A program made the position numbers and the translations under genes. DNA of 64,000 bases, taken from assembly GCA_019916065.1 (NCBI GenBank), contig CM034233.1, forward strand, positions 15,975,009 through 16,039,008. Reading direction: 5' to 3'. The notes under the pieces were generated by a model that ran no database searches, was not told where the DNA came from, and was given only the letters and a program-made list of their open reading frames with translations. Each line of letters opens with the position of its first letter. Within the stretch, counting starts at the first letter, position 1. The DNA is from Vitellaria paradoxa (Eukaryota > Streptophyta > Magnoliopsida > Ericales > Sapotaceae). Shown here in pieces: positions 1 to 12,046 of this stretch.

Positions 1-715
1 CTTTTCAAATTTTTTAAAATTTTTTAAAGTTGATTAGATATCCAAACGTCCCTGCGTAGGACATGAAAAGCAAAATAAAACGATATCCGACTTTATTTTA
101 AAATCACGCTATATATTACAGAGGACACGAAGAGCAAGCATCCACTATTATATGTTCAGTAATGGTAGACGTAGCGTGGAAGAATACTAATATTTCCTCA
201 ATTTTCTAAATCAATATTATAATAAACGCCGAAAGCAGCCGTCACCCTTATCAGTTTTTCCTACCACGCCACGGGCTACTTGCAAACTGACAAACAACCA
301 TGACTGTATCGGTTTGAATGTCCTATGGTAATGATCCACGTTTGATTGCTAAATTCTAGGATCACTTATATATAAGTAAATTTGAAATTTGTCCTGGCAA
401 GTGAGCCTCCAATTATTGATTTGCAATTTCTTTTTTAATTTAAATGATTTTTGTGTTTGAATGGATTTACACACATTTTAATTAATTTTTAAATTTTAAA
501 TTAACAACGAAATAATTTACCAATAATCCTAAAAAGATATAAATTAAGAACCACTAAATAACAAATTAAAGATCTTACCCATTAGCTATTCCTCAAAGTT
601 TAAATTAATGATATACTCCCACCAATAATTTGACTAAAGTTTTACCATCAATCTTATTTTAAAATTTATACTTTTGAATTTCAATAGTTTTATTTTGTCT
701 TTATACATTAAATTT

Positions 716-860
716 AGGTTTCGTTTGGAATAGTAAAAAATTTTAAAAAAAAGTAAAAAATTTTAAAATTATTTATTTTTTATTTCGTTGCATGAATTAC
801 GAACTTATAATTTATCTTACTCTACCTTATTTCTCTCACTTTTTATTATTTTAAACGTAA
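716..860. repeat. MITE-like copy, 'ATTACGAA' family
   Basis: A roughly 145-bp AT-rich unit that starts with TTTCGTTTGGAATAGTAAAA and has the core GCATGAATTACGAACTTATA. The same core (CACGAATTACGAA or its variants), followed by TTATCT-type repeats, recurs at about ten places in the window. This one lies among other repeats. The ends are approximate. Confidence 0.6.
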
Positions 861-970
861 ATTTAATTTCAATTTACCTTTTTTTATCAAATTTAAGATG
901 GATACGAGGTGTTTTTGTCTTATTTTTTTAAGTAAGATTTGACAGACAAAATTTGACAGAAATAATAAAG

Positions 971-1140
971 AGGGCCCGTTTGGTTTGTCATTTTTTGCTG
1001 AAAATCTCCAAAAATCTCTATAAATCTCTGTTAACTTTATATCACATCAACTTTTTCTCTCACTGCACGTATTACGAAATCTCTCCAAACCACAATTTAT
1101 CTCAATTTATCTCATTTTTTCTTACTCCAAACAAACCCAG
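971..1140. repeat. MITE-like copy, 'ATTACGAA' family
   Basis: The unit starts at GGGCCCGTTTGGTTTGTC and ends at CTCCAAACAAACCCA, so the two ends are roughly inverted (GGG..TTTGG and CCAAAC..CCC). It carries the family core GCACGTATTACGAAATCTC. A short reading frame across it is fortuitous. Confidence 0.65.
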
Positions 1141-1444
1141 AGAAGCTATAGGGAAAAAATGGAACGTCTATTGAAATTTGCACCTATTTTTAATTTTTTT
1201 AGAATTCAAACCAAAAATGAATTAATGACCGCCTCTGACTGTTTTTTTTATCACTCAAAGTGGCATGCGAAAAAAATTCTCATATTATACCTTAGTTAAT
1301 TGCTGCTTAAAAAAAAAAAAAAAAACAACAACAACAATATAGACGTAGTAAATGATGAAAATTTCAAGTATTACCCTTCTGAGTGCGTTTAGAGTAATGA
1401 AAAATAAGATAAAATGTAATTTTGAGTTAATTTTGGTACTTTTT

Positions 1445-1690
1445 TTTTAGATGAATACAGCAAACCGTGGAAACGATTGTCTCAAAACTTTTCCCACCGA
1501 TTCAAAAAATCAACACTCAAAACCGTGCTTTATATACGCATAGCGCCAAAATCGTAGGAACAATTTTTCAAATTTGTTGCCACGGATTCAAAAAATTCAT
1601 ATAAAATAGCAATAATGGTACTCATTTGAAAGTTTTCGACCCGAAGAATATGATTGTCAAAAAAATTTACGTATTCAGTTGACCTCCTTC
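1445..1690. repeat. dispersed repeat, inverted partner of 4975-5200
   Basis: The region contains AATACAGCAAACCGTGGAAA, AATAGCAATAATGGTACTCA and TTTGAAAGTTTTCGACCCG. Reverse-complement versions of these occur in the same order-reversed arrangement at 4975-5200 (for example GAAAACTTTCAAACGGGTAC). Two copies of one short element therefore flank the GH5 exon in opposite orientation. The family is unknown. Confidence 0.55.
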
Positions 1691-1919
1691 TGAATTTTTT
1701 ATTTTTTTAACGAAATATTAAAATTTTTTGAAATTAATAAAAGTAAAAATTTGAGTGATTTATAGAAGTTATTAGAAATTTATTTTATTTTATAGAGTTT
1801 GTTAGTATACCAAACGCTGACTATAAACACATATGGCAGTAAATTAAGCTTGACTAAGTTGCGTTTGACAATCATTACTATTAGTTCCTAATTTTATGAA
1901 TTTATCTAAAATTATTAAG

Positions 1920-2055
1920 ATTCTATTAGGGATCAAAAAATTTTAAAACATGGTAAAAATACTAAAAAATTTTAGAAATTATTCATTTTTTATTTTATTG
2001 GACAAATTATGAAATTACAACGTATCTCACTTTTTATCACTTTAAACACATTCTA
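1920..2055. repeat. MITE-like copy, 'ATTACGAA' family (diverged)
   Basis: An AT-rich block with repeated AAAATTTTA units, then ATTATGAAATTACAACGTAT and ending TTTAAACACATTCT. It resembles the copies at 716-860 and 57345-57490 but is more diverged. The boundaries are approximate. Confidence 0.45.
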
Positions 2056-2689
2056 AATTTATTTTCTTACATTTTAAACTTCTTTTAAATGTTAAAAGGT
2101 AAAAATGTTAAATTAATAAAAAATTAAAAGTTTGTTATTAAAAAATAACTTTTATACCTTTCCAAACCCCCCAAAAAAAACTAACTTTTTGTTAGTTTAA
2201 CCACTCATTCAAGTTGAGTTTTGGAAAGAAAAAAAAGTTAAAATTTATTTTTATTTTTTATTTTATTTTATTTAGTTATTATCTATTTATTTTTTATTAT
2301 TATTATTATTATTATTATTTTGGTAACTGGTTAATGGTTAGTATCAACCAGACTCAAAAAAAGTTTTTTCTTCCCACTTAGGCTTGGTTTAAGAATTAAA
2401 GTTAACTGAAAAAAAAAATCACTTTTTTTATGTTTGGGAAAAAAATTAGTTTTATAGTAACTGATTTTTTAGTTTCTATTAATTTAATATTTTTATCTTT
2501 AAAAATTTTTTTAAATTAAAATATAAAAAAATAAATTTAATTATTTTATAAATAAACAAGTAAGCCAGAAAAAGGTAACAAACGGAGCCTCAAGCTAATG
2601 ACCGGGCAGTGGTCAGAATCGGCCATAAAAAGATAACAACGGTGGGTAGCGATCGAATTGGAAAGGAAATGTCAAACTGCTTTTACTTT

Positions 2690-2812
2690 TAGGTTGTGTT
2701 TGGAGTGAGACAAATTAAAATAATTTGAAATAATTTATGTAATGAAATAAAAAAATAATTTTTAAAATTTTTAAAATTTTTCACTAATTTTTTATTTTAC
2801 CAAACACACTTA
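2690..2812. repeat. short MITE-like element with GTGTTTGG ends
   Basis: The left end reads GGTTGTGTTTGGAGTGAGAC and the right end ATTTTACCAAACACACTT, so GTGTTTGG at one side faces CCAAACAC at the other. The interior is A/T runs. It is about 120 bp with no coding content. Confidence 0.55.
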
Positions 2813-2962
2813 ATTCCCTTCCCAGGTGATGTACCATTTTACTTTATTTATTTTTAACATAAATTTAAAAAAAAAACAATTTTATTCATATTTTCAGAAA
2901 ATATTTTATAATTCTCAATTTTTTCCGGTGAAAAAAAAAAAAAAAAAGAAAAGGATAAGTAC

Positions 2963-3376
2963 CTGGTAAGCATCGATAAGGGTGAGATCAATGATGGTGG
3001 GGTTGTTGACTTGGAAGCCCGCTATGGATTCAATCAGCCCAAGTCTCTGAAACGACTGTCGAACAGTGAGGTTTCCCAAGGAGTCATTGGTGGCCAGGAA
3101 GAGCGGCCAAGTGAGCCTAACACAATTGAATCCCATCGACACAATTCTCTTCGAGATCTCATCCGCCGGCCGCTTGCTCAGCCCCTCAGCCACCACTGCT
3201 TCCAGATGTGATGCCCAATTCACGCATGACAGCTTCACTCTCTGCCCACTTTCGTCGACGATCCACCGTGAATCGGTGGAAAGCGGAAGACCCATCACTG
3301 ACCCACCGCCGGGGAAGATGAAGACGACGGCAAGGGATACAAATGATAGGGAGAAGAAACAGGGGAGTCTTCCCAT
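2963..3376 (-). CDS. Glycoside hydrolase family 5 (cellulase-like) secreted protein, first exon only
   Basis: The exon encodes 138 residues. The first ~28 residues form a hydrophobic signal peptide (FFSLSFVSLAVVFIF), followed by LPLSTDSRWIVDESGQRVKL, CVNWASHLE and GFNCVRLTWPLFL, and it ends in LIDAYQ. This is the N-terminal part of the plant GH5 (endoglucanase-like) fold, where VKLxCVNW.xHLE and the FNCVRLTW strand precede the catalytic glutamates. An in-frame ATG lies 33 bases upstream (3409). I prefer 3376 because a TATA box at 3435-3442 leaves almost no leader for the upstream ATG, and because the signal peptide then starts normally. The exon ends CCAG|GTACTT, a good donor. No downstream exon is recognisable in the remaining 2.96 kb, so the gene is either truncated or has a long intron leaving the window. 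The catalytic residues are not included. Confidence 0.75.
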
Positions 3377-3434
3377 GTTGAGTTTTCTTTGCAATGTTGG
3401 AGTACCCATGAAAGAACTCTCGTGTTTTGAGACT

Positions 3435-3442
3435 TATTTATA
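3435..3442 (-). promoter_or_regulatory. TATA box of the GH5 gene
   Basis: The minus strand reads TATAAATA, 59 bases upstream of the ATG at 3376. That spacing fits a transcription start about 30 bases below the box with a short leader. Confidence 0.6.
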
Positions 3443-3902
3443 TCCAATAATTTGCCCATCTGTTTCTTGTCTCCCTATGTTTACTTTTATCACAAACAAA
3501 GTCGTTCATATCATGGATTCCTAACCTCACAAGGACTGGTAGTTCGTGTACGAAAAGTCAATTTTTTTTTATTTTTTTAGCTTTTTATGATTTTAGATGA
3601 CTTTTTTTTCATCGAGATTTATTTATTTATTTTTTTTGACTAGTCATGCTTTTCCAATTTATAAAATAATTGTAAAAAACAAATGCTTTCAAATAAAAAG
3701 ATTTGCGTGGAAAAACTTTTAACCAAAGTGCGAATTTTTTTTTTTTATGATTTTCTTATAAATGCAAGCAACGTATCTAAAATTATCAAACAAAACAATT
3801 AAATTTTTACTAAGAGGGTGTTTGATTGGTTAGAATCAACTAAAATTTATTAATTTTTACCAATTTGTTATAGTTTCTTTCAAATTAAATTTTACCATAT
3901 AT

Positions 3903-4256
3903 TAAGGTCCTGTTTGGCAGCACACAAAAGTGTAAAAATCTACCAAAAATTATAAGTTGATCGTTTGGTGAAATTTCAACGTTTGTCACTTTTTTGCGTG
4001 TTACAGTAATTTGTTTCACTCAAAGTTTCATCAAACACACAAAAAGTTATTAAAATTTGTTAAAGATTTTATCAAATACTCAAAAATTACTAAAAATTAT
4101 TAAATACTGCCAAAAATTTTACCAAATACTCTAAAATTGTAAAAAATTACTAAAAATTATAACTTACTTCATCAAGCACACCAAAAATTTACAACTATTA
4201 ACTTTTGAGTAAAAATTGTTAAAAAAAGCTAAAGTTTGCGCCACCAAACATCCCTT
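3903..4256. repeat. MITE-like element with GTTTGG/CCAAAC ends
   Basis: The left border is TTAAGGTCCTGTTTGGCAGC and the right border GCGCCACCAAACATCCCTTAA. The ends are approximately inverted (GG.CCTGTTTGG against CCAAACATCCC) and TTAA is present at both sides, as expected for a Tourist-like element with a TTA/TAA target. The interior repeats AAAATTACTAAAAATTA units. It is related in structure to 27006-27352. Confidence 0.6.
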
Positions 4257-4789
4257 AATTTTACATCAAATCTCTATACTTTTACTATACTTTTTTACCA
4301 AACTTTTACCAATCAAATACCACTTAAACAAACATAAACCTAGAGAGTCAAAAAAATATATATGCTTGAAACCACAACAGACACGTGGCACCCCCACATC
4401 TATTGGTCTACTAAATTTGGAAAGAAATGAATCTCCATTCTTTATTATCTCCCTGCATAGAGAACATGGGACCACAATAAAAAAAAAAAAGAATTAAACC
4501 TATAAAAAAAACTTTCACCCTCTTCTTCTATAATGAAATTTGTCACTGACTAAAGCATCGAAAGTTCCAATCAGTCCCTCGATTCCGATCAGACCTCCAG
4601 AATTGTTTCTATTACAAATTACTTGAAGAAGATAAAGGAAGAAGGTCTACGTAATACGAATTTTCCCTTCCAAAAACAAAAATTAAAACTAAAAAAAATT
4701 AATTCTCTCATTCCCAAAAGAAGCGTTCGTTGCCACAATAATTTAAGCTTTGAATAGTATTCACTCTTTGAATTCGTATGCGCTGTTAA

Positions 4790-4915
4790 GTGTGTTTGAA
4801 GTTGCATATAAAATTATATAAAATAAAATAAAATTATAAAAATAAATATCTCGTAACTCATATTTATAGAATTTTATAGGATTTTATTTTATTTGTTAGA
4901 GCTCCAAACGGAGCC
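4790..4915. repeat. short MITE-like element
   Basis: Borders are GTGTGTTTGAAGTTGC and GAGCTCCAAACGGAGCC, with an AT-rich interior including ATATCTCGTAACTCATATTT, a diverged form of the ATTACGAA core. Confidence 0.45.
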
Positions 4916-4974
4916 ATTATGTTTGGCATAAAAAAAAAACTCTATAAATTTTTAACAACCCCTCTACCTCTAAT

Positions 4975-5200
4975 TTTTCCGTCAATCACTAGTTTCAAAA
5001 AATTTCAATATTTCGCTAAAAAAAATCTAAAAAAAGTTAACTGAATGTGTAAATTTTTTATATAATCATATTGTCGTATTGAAAACTTTCAAACGGGTAC
5101 CATTGTCGCTATTTTTTGTGAACTTTTTGAATATGTCAGAATGAATTTGGAAAACCGTTCCCATAGTTTGCTATTTTCAGGAAAAAAAATGCATCAAAAT
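4975..5200. repeat. dispersed repeat, inverted partner of 1445-1690
   Basis: Contains GAAAACTTTCAAACGGGTAC, CATTGTCGCTATTTTTTGTG and GAAAACCGTTCCCATAGTTT, the reverse complement of the arrangement at 1445-1690 with many differences. No coding content. Confidence 0.55.
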
Positions 5201-5744
5201 TTATTCTAAACTATATTTTATCCCAATTTATTTTATTTTTTCTTACTCCAAACGGGAATATACAATGATAACACGTTTTGAACTTTCCTTCGTTGCTGAT
5301 TTATGCTTTTGAATTACATAAAAATACTATTTTTCACTCTTTGTTATACAAAAATAATTATTAATAAGGAATTTAAATAAACCGCCGATAACATATCTTA
5401 ATTCATGAAAAAAAAATAAGAAATTAAAGAAAGATAAAGTTGGGAAATTAAAAAAGGAAAAGCATTGACTAAAAGAAAAAAAAGCATTAAAGAATAGAAT
5501 AAAAGGGGAAGAATCAAAAAGCAACGGATAAGAGATCCACGCTTAATATGTGCTCCACCCTAATTCTAATTATATAGGAAAATTATATGCTGTCACAATT
5601 TTTTTTTATCAGAATTTATTTGTGACAATGCTATTTTTGTAATAACAAAATATGTTGGTTATTTTTATGAAAATGCTACATCCCTAAAATACATGGTAAT
5701 AAATTTTATTAATAAATGAATATAGACTCTCAAATTATGAGCCC

Positions 5745-5975
5745 GTTTGGCAACATAATTTATAGTAATTTTTGGTAAAAAAATTACCAAAAATTATAAA
5801 ATATAACTTTTTATAAGAAAATTTCTAAATTTTGTAGATTCAGCGTGTGATAATTTTTTATATATTTGGCAAAATATCAGCTTTTCGTAAAAAATTTTAC
5901 CCAACAAAAAATAAAATAAATTAAATTAAATTACACGACTAAAAGTTGTTAAAATTTTGTATTGCCAGATGCACA
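5745..5975. repeat. MITE-like element with CCGTTTGGCAAC border
   Basis: Starts GAGCCCGTTTGGCAACATAA and ends near GTATTGCCAGATGCACAT. The interior is AAAATTACCAAAAATTATAA-type repeats. The right end has diverged. Confidence 0.45.
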
Positions 5976-6939
5976 TATAAAAAAAAAAAACATAATTGGC
6001 TTAAAGGCTTAAACAAACCCAAGAAAATAACTAATCTTGCTTAACAAAAATGCAAAAATGTAAAAATAAAAGGATGAATTATAATTGGTACTTTTGAATT
6101 TTTGATCAAATCTTTTTTCAAGTCTTAATCTTTTAATTAAAACAATATCATTAAAGACTAAAAATTTTAACTTATTACAATATTAACTTTCCAAGAGAGT
6201 TACATTAACCAATCTCCTATTAAATTGATAAATTCAATACCTTAATAAATAATCACATGGCACAACAATGAAAGATTTATAGCAAGTGACTAACATTGCA
6301 ATAGATTTAAATTTCATGTCCTTAATTTTTATAATTAAAAATAAGGTGTTAAATTTAAATTAATCAAAAACTATGGGTATAAACTCTAATTTACCGAAAA
6401 GATAATAAAATAATGAGAGCGATTTGAAAACATGTAAAAATTTCTGGCTCTACTAAGAACATATCATACTGGATTTTTCTAATTAAGGGATTAGGCTGTG
6501 AAAGCATGTGATTGGCTGTTTTATGAAGTGAGAGAACCACTATGCAACTTTTAATAAATTTTTATAAATTTTACCATTTTATTGTAATTTTTTATTAGTA
6601 TTAAAAATTATTAAAAAAAACTTAGTGTGGAGAACCAAGTGATGGCCATGGACATTGGAAACACTTAAACAGAAGGGTGGATAGAGATGGAAATGCTTAT
6701 GCGACTCCGGGGACAATTGCCAAAGATAGATGAGAAACTTTTTTGTGTCCGCTTTGCTTTTGGAGTAAAGAAAATGTCAAGTGGATTTGAAGGAAAACAA
6801 AAAACAAAAAGAACGACTTTGGAGTTTGGCAGACTTGCAAGGCAGTACAACCTATAATTGCTTTTGATGTGGTTTATGCTTTGTCCTGTTTTCCCCTTCC
6901 CTTCCATTGTTCATCTGACTTCGTAAACATGTTTTAGGG

Positions 6940-7072
6940 GCTGTTTGGATTATAAAAAAAATAAAAAAATAAAAATAAATATATTAAAAGTTGATGTAAA
7001 TGTGATATGTAACGAAATTTGATTAGAAAAAATTAGTAATTTTTTGTAGAGTTTGATAAACCAAACACCATC
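6940..7072. repeat. short MITE-like element
   Basis: Borders are GGGGCTGTTTGGATTATAAA and GATAAACCAAACACCATCT. The interior has TGTAACGAAATTTGATTAG, a reduced version of the ATTACGAA family core. About 130 bp. Confidence 0.5.
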
Positions 7073-7582
7073 TTAAAAGTAATTGAAAAATTGGAGGATA
7101 TTTGACTCATTAACTTTTAGTAAAAATAAATTTTTATTACTTTTTTATCAAAAATATTTTCAACTTTTATTAACTTCTTCAATTTTTATCTTTTTTTTAA
7201 TTTTTTATTTTTTTACTAATTTTATTAAATTTCTTTATTTTTTAATTTTTACATACTCTTTTTAATTTTTCTCACTTTTACCAATTTTCTCGAATATTTT
7301 TTATTTTAAATTTTTTTCTTCTCCTAGAAACGTCAATGTCATCCTCAGATAGCATTTGGAAAAAAAAAATAAAAAATAAAAAACTGGTAGCAAAAATAAC
7401 AACTACTAGTTTTTTGGGTTTTTCTAAAATAATTAAATTTATTCTTTTAAATTTTAAATTTATTTTAAACCTGAAGGGCAACATGTCAATTTAACAGAAA
7501 ACTAAAAAGTTAGTTTTTTCCCTTGCTAAACACAAAAAAAAAAGAAAAAAAACTATCCAACTACTAAAGCCCTGTTTAGTAA

Positions 7583-8766
7583 GCCCCGTTTGGTAACGTT
7601 TTTATTTTTTACTTTTCTGTTTATGTTTTCAAAATTTTGTAAACTGGCAACAGAAACATGTTTGTTAAATCTGTTTCCGTTTTTTTTGCTTCCAAAAACA
7701 ATGAAAACAAAAAACAAAAAAAGAGAAGCAAAAAAAAATATTTTCACTCTGTTTTTCTTTTTTTGTTGCAAATATTTTATCAATTTTAAAACTTTGTCTA
7801 TTTTTTTTACATTATATAAAAATAAATTATTTTATTCAAATATTTTATTAAAGTAAGTTATTTTAATAAATAATATAATTAAATACAATAAATTAATATA
7901 AATTATATTTAATAAATAATAAAACTAAATTAATTAATTTAATTTAATAATTAATTATTACTAAATTATCTGAAATAAATATCATAATTAATTTATTTAA
8001 TTTAATAATTAAATTAATTTATAAAAATAATTAATAATAAATAATTAAATTACATTAAATTTTAATTTAATTTAATTTAATGATAATTATTAAATTATTT
8101 TAATAAATAAATAATTTAATTAATTTAAAAATAAATAATTTAATTTAATAATTAATCTAATTTAATTATTTATTTAATATGAAATATATTTCATTAAATT
8201 ATTTTTGATAAATAACATAATTAAATTATAATTAATATATTTTATATTTATTAAATTAGATGATATAATATTTATATTTCATTCAATTATTTTCAATAAA
8301 TAATATAATTTAATATATTTTATAATTATTGAATTAAATGATTTTAATAAATAATTTACTGTATTAATGTAATTAATTATATTAATTAATATATTTTATA
8401 TTTACTAAATTAGATGATATAATATTTATATTTTATTCAATTATTTTTAATAAATAATATAATTTAATATAAATTATATTTATTGAATTAAATGATTTTA
8501 ATAAATAATTTACTGTATTAATTAAATTAATTATATTAATTAAATTAAATTAATATAAAATATATTTTATTAAGGTTTATTAATTTTTTACAACTAATAA
8601 AATTAAATATTTTTTAAATAAAAAATTAATAATTATAAACAAATTTACATTGCCAAACGCAGTTTCAGTTTTCATTTCAGAAAAAATAAACGGCAATAGA
8701 AAACAGAAAATAAAAAATAGAAACAGAAAAATAATAATAAAAAAAGACAGCGTTGTCAAACAGGGC
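7583..8766. mobile_element. 1.2 kb AT-rich terminal-inverted-repeat element (family E)
   Basis: The left end is GCCCCGTTTGGTAACG and the right end CGTTGTCAAACAGGGC, which are inverted complements with a few mismatches. The interior is more than 85% A/T by eye and consists of TTAATTTAATTAAT-like repeats with blocks such as GAATTAAATGATTTTAATAA occurring twice. There is no transposase, so it would be non-autonomous. A second member lies at 45295-46385 with the same order of internal blocks. No clear target duplication was seen. Confidence 0.65.
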
Positions 8767-8770
8767 CTTT

Positions 8771-9870
8771 GGCCCCGTTTGGCAACCATTTCATTTTTAG
8801 TTTTCTGTTTTTGTTTTCATTTTTTTTAAATAAACACGAAAACACGTTTGGTAATTTATTTTCAGTTTTCAGTTTTCAAAAAAATAAAAATTGTTTTCTA
8901 AATTTTTTTAAATTATGAAAACATAGAAAAGGTGTTTTATCAAGTTTTCATTTTTAGTTTTCAATTTCTTATACAACCACTACTAGCTATAACTATTAAC
9001 TACTATCATCCACTAATTATTACCAATATTTAGCCATCGCCGCCACTACCTTCCACTCATCTACGGTCACCATGAAATATATTATTATTTAATATAAAAA
9101 TATAAAAATAATATATAAAATATATTAATATATTAAATATATTAATTTACCAAATTATATTAATTATAATTGAATTTAATTTGTTAAATTAATATAAAAT
9201 TATTTTATTAACTTATATTTAATTAATAATATAATAAATTATATTTAATATATTTTATTTTTATTGAATTAAATTATTTTAATAAATATATTTTTAAAAT
9301 AAAAACGCTTAATTAACTAAAATTTAATTAATTATATAATTAAATTTAATTAATTAAATTAATATAAAAATAATTTAATATAAATTGTTTTTAATAGATA
9401 ATATAATTAAATTATATTGCATATATTTTATTTTATTTTTATTGAATCAAATTATTTTAAAAAAGTAATATAATTAAAATAATTAAATATAATTAATTAA
9501 ATCAATTAAATTTAAGTAATTAAATTAAATTAAATTAAGTTATTAAATTAATTACTTTAATTAACAGGAAATATATTCTATTAAATTGTTTTTAAAAATA
9601 ATTATAATAAATTATGTTTATTATATTTTATTTTTATAGAATTATATTATTTTTAATAATTAATATAACTAAAATAATTAAATTTAATTAATTAACAACT
9701 GTAACTACTAACTAACAATTATCGTTGCCAAATGTGTTTTCAAGTTTTTGTTTTCCTTTGCTACTATGTAAATGCAAATAAAAAATTAAAAACTGAACAC
9801 AAAAACTAAAAAATTGAATATAAAAATTGAACACAAAAACTGAAAACTGACAGTTTTATCAAACGAGCCC
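8771..9870. mobile_element. 1.1 kb AT-rich terminal-inverted-repeat element
   Basis: It begins GGCCCCGTTTGGCAACCATT and ends CAGTTTTATCAAACGAGCCC, so the ends match as inverted repeats. It abuts the element at 7583-8766 with only a few bases between. The ends read like TTTTAGTTTTCTGTTTTTG and its complement, and the middle is AT-rich. It is non-coding and related to the family E element through its termini. Confidence 0.6.
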
Positions 9871-9879
9871 TAAAAAGTT

Positions 9880-10210
9880 AAGGTGCTATATGATTTGTAC
9901 TTTTATTTTTCGTTTTCTATTTTTGTTTTCTATTTTCTATTTTATGTATTTTATGTTTTAAAAATTTCAAAATAGAAAAAATAAAAAATGCGTTTGATTT
10001 GACATTTTTTTTATTTTGAAGTTTTTATTGTTTTGGGTTGAAAAACACTCAAAACAACATTTTGCTATTTTACATTTTCATACGTAAACCTATTTTCTGA
10101 AGTAGATTTTGAAAACATAAGTAATAAAATATATTTTAAATTGTTTTTCTTTTTTCAAAATTGAAAAATAGAAAATTGGCTCAAAATAAGTATACCAAAT
10201 GACACTTAAT
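9880..10210. repeat. MITE-like foldback element
   Basis: The left border GGTGCTATATGATTTGTACT faces the right border GTATACCAAATGACACTT. The flanks read TTTCTATTTTTGTTTTCTAT on one side and an AAAATTGAAAAATAGAAAAT-type complement on the other, so a long imperfect hairpin could form. Confidence 0.5.
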
Positions 10211-10732
10211 TTTTTACCCTTTCCAAATAGAAAAAAAAAAAGCCAATACCTTTTAGTAGCTACCTAGTAACTCGTTACCAAAAAAACAAAAGTACAATTT
10301 TTTTAACTCAATCTTGCACACTTAGTATTTTAATTTAATTAGTAATTGCTTATGTCTAAAGACACTGAAATGTAGTGAGAAAATAACTTCAATTTAAATT
10401 TATAAAATAACATATATGAAAAACTGTAAAGATAACTTATAAAAATAAAAATTATTAATTAAAAGAGATTAAGGTATCCGTATAATGTTTAACAAAGTTA
10501 TAAAATTTAATTATTTATTACAAATATTATCACACTTCTAAAATATTAAATTAAAAACTTGTATATAAAAAATATTCAAAAAAATAGAAGAGTAATAGAG
10601 TATCTTTTCATATAAAAATGACTAAAAAGACAACGAAAGTAGAGATAAAAAAAAGAAAATTAATCTTAGTCTTTGAGTAAATCCAACAATTAAGAATATC
10701 TTAGATTTAAAAATTTAAGCTTTTTTTATTAT

Positions 10733-10868
10733 GACTCTGTTTGGTTTGTTGTAATTCTCTAAAAATCTCTGAAATCTCTAAAAGTTATTTACTTTTTATC
10801 TCACTGCACGAATTACGAATTTACAACTTATTTCATTTTATCCCACTTTTTATCACTCTAAACACACA
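10733..10868. repeat. MITE-like copy, 'ATTACGAA' family
   Basis: Borders are ACTCTGTTTGGTTTGTTGT and CACTCTAAACACACAT, with the clean core CACTGCACGAATTACGAATT. One of the better-preserved copies, about 135 bp. Confidence 0.65.
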
Positions 10869-11809
10869 TATGAATGACACAAAGAGTGTAAAAATGTATG
10901 CATTTAAAATTTAAGTTTTAAACATATTTAAATTGAATAATTTATTTAAATGTTTATTTTAATAGATTTTTAAATAAAATTAAAGTTTAAATATAATTTT
11001 TTTAATAAAAAATTAATTGACTTTTTCTAATAGGTATCCATACATTTTTTAATAAATATGTACAATTTTAATATTTATAACAAATATTTCATATTTTAAA
11101 ATATTAATTTAAAAACTTTTATATAAAAAAATATTCAAAAAATATATAAAAAGTGTGAGAGATTATGTTTTCATATGAAATGATCAAAAAGATAACCAAA
11201 GTGGAGAGAGAAAAAATAATTTTGACCATTGAATAAATATAACTATTGAAAATATATAAATATCAAATGGATAAACTATATTGTTGTACCAGTAATAATC
11301 CATGCCTACGGTATTATGAACAAAATTAATATTAAATTTCTTATATAGTTGACATTTTAGACAAAAGTTCAAATCAAAAAAATTTATGATAATCTATAAG
11401 TTTTAATTTTTTCCAAAACTTCATGTCATAGCAGCTATCACATATGTCTTGGTCTCTTTTTCTTTAATTGATTTTTGATAAGTATCATAAAATAAAACAC
11501 AAATTATGATATTTTAATTTACAAGGTTTAATTTTTTAAAAATTATAATTGACCGAAATTTAAATTAACAGTTCTAATTTACATATGATATTTACTCTTA
11601 AAATATAATAAAATTTAAAATACCTAAATAATTTTGTAAGATAGATGACAACGGAGTTAATTAGAATAAAAATTGAGTGAAAAATTAGAAATATAAAAAT
11701 AATTAATTATTGAATAAGAGAAAAAAATTGATTCGTAACAGTTGAATATTACCAATTAAGATGAACATTACCCGAAAAAAAAAAAAGAAAAAAAAAAGGG
11801 ATTTTCCTC

Positions 11810-12046
11810 ACAAATTTACGGTCCGCCGTAGCGCCGCTAGACTCTTCTCGACTACGCCAGAGGAGGTACATCTGGCATCGATCACAGTCCCTGCAATTCG
11901 AATAGATACGCTTCAACCTACGTTAGGGCTAGGGTTTTGCGTTACATTCAGTCCATGGCTAATCCACATGTTTAATTGCACAATTGGTTATCTGATTGAG
12001 AAGTGAGGCGTCTACATTGAAGCCTTATTTGCAATTTCGTAGCAAT
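11810..12046 (+). other. GLE1: GLE1 5' untranslated exon
   Basis: After an AT-rich promoter and an A-tract ending near 11798, the sequence becomes more balanced in composition and runs without repeats to the donor AT|GTAAGTTCAG at 12046/12047. The exon's last two bases are the A and T of the start codon. The 5' limit is a guess from composition; I could not place the transcription start. Confidence 0.55.

Larger units (their letters stand above)
1..2962. other. AT-rich intergenic DNA with small repeats
   Basis: No gene is visible. The stretch is made of poly-A/T tracts, an ATT microsatellite near 2293-2320, and several short elements bounded by GTTTGG/CCAAAC-type ends (listed separately). 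I looked on the minus strand for exon 2 of the GH5 gene at 2963-3376, such as the family's DNH or NE catalytic region, and saw none. Confidence 0.7.
3443..11800. other. Intergenic repeat cluster
   Basis: About 8.4 kb without a supportable gene. It is built almost entirely of AT-rich elements whose borders carry CCGTTTGG-, TGTTTGG- or CCAAAC-type ends, several lying side by side (listed separately). All reading frames here are short, biased to F/K/N/I and run through A/T tracts. I saw no RNA gene. Confidence 0.65.
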
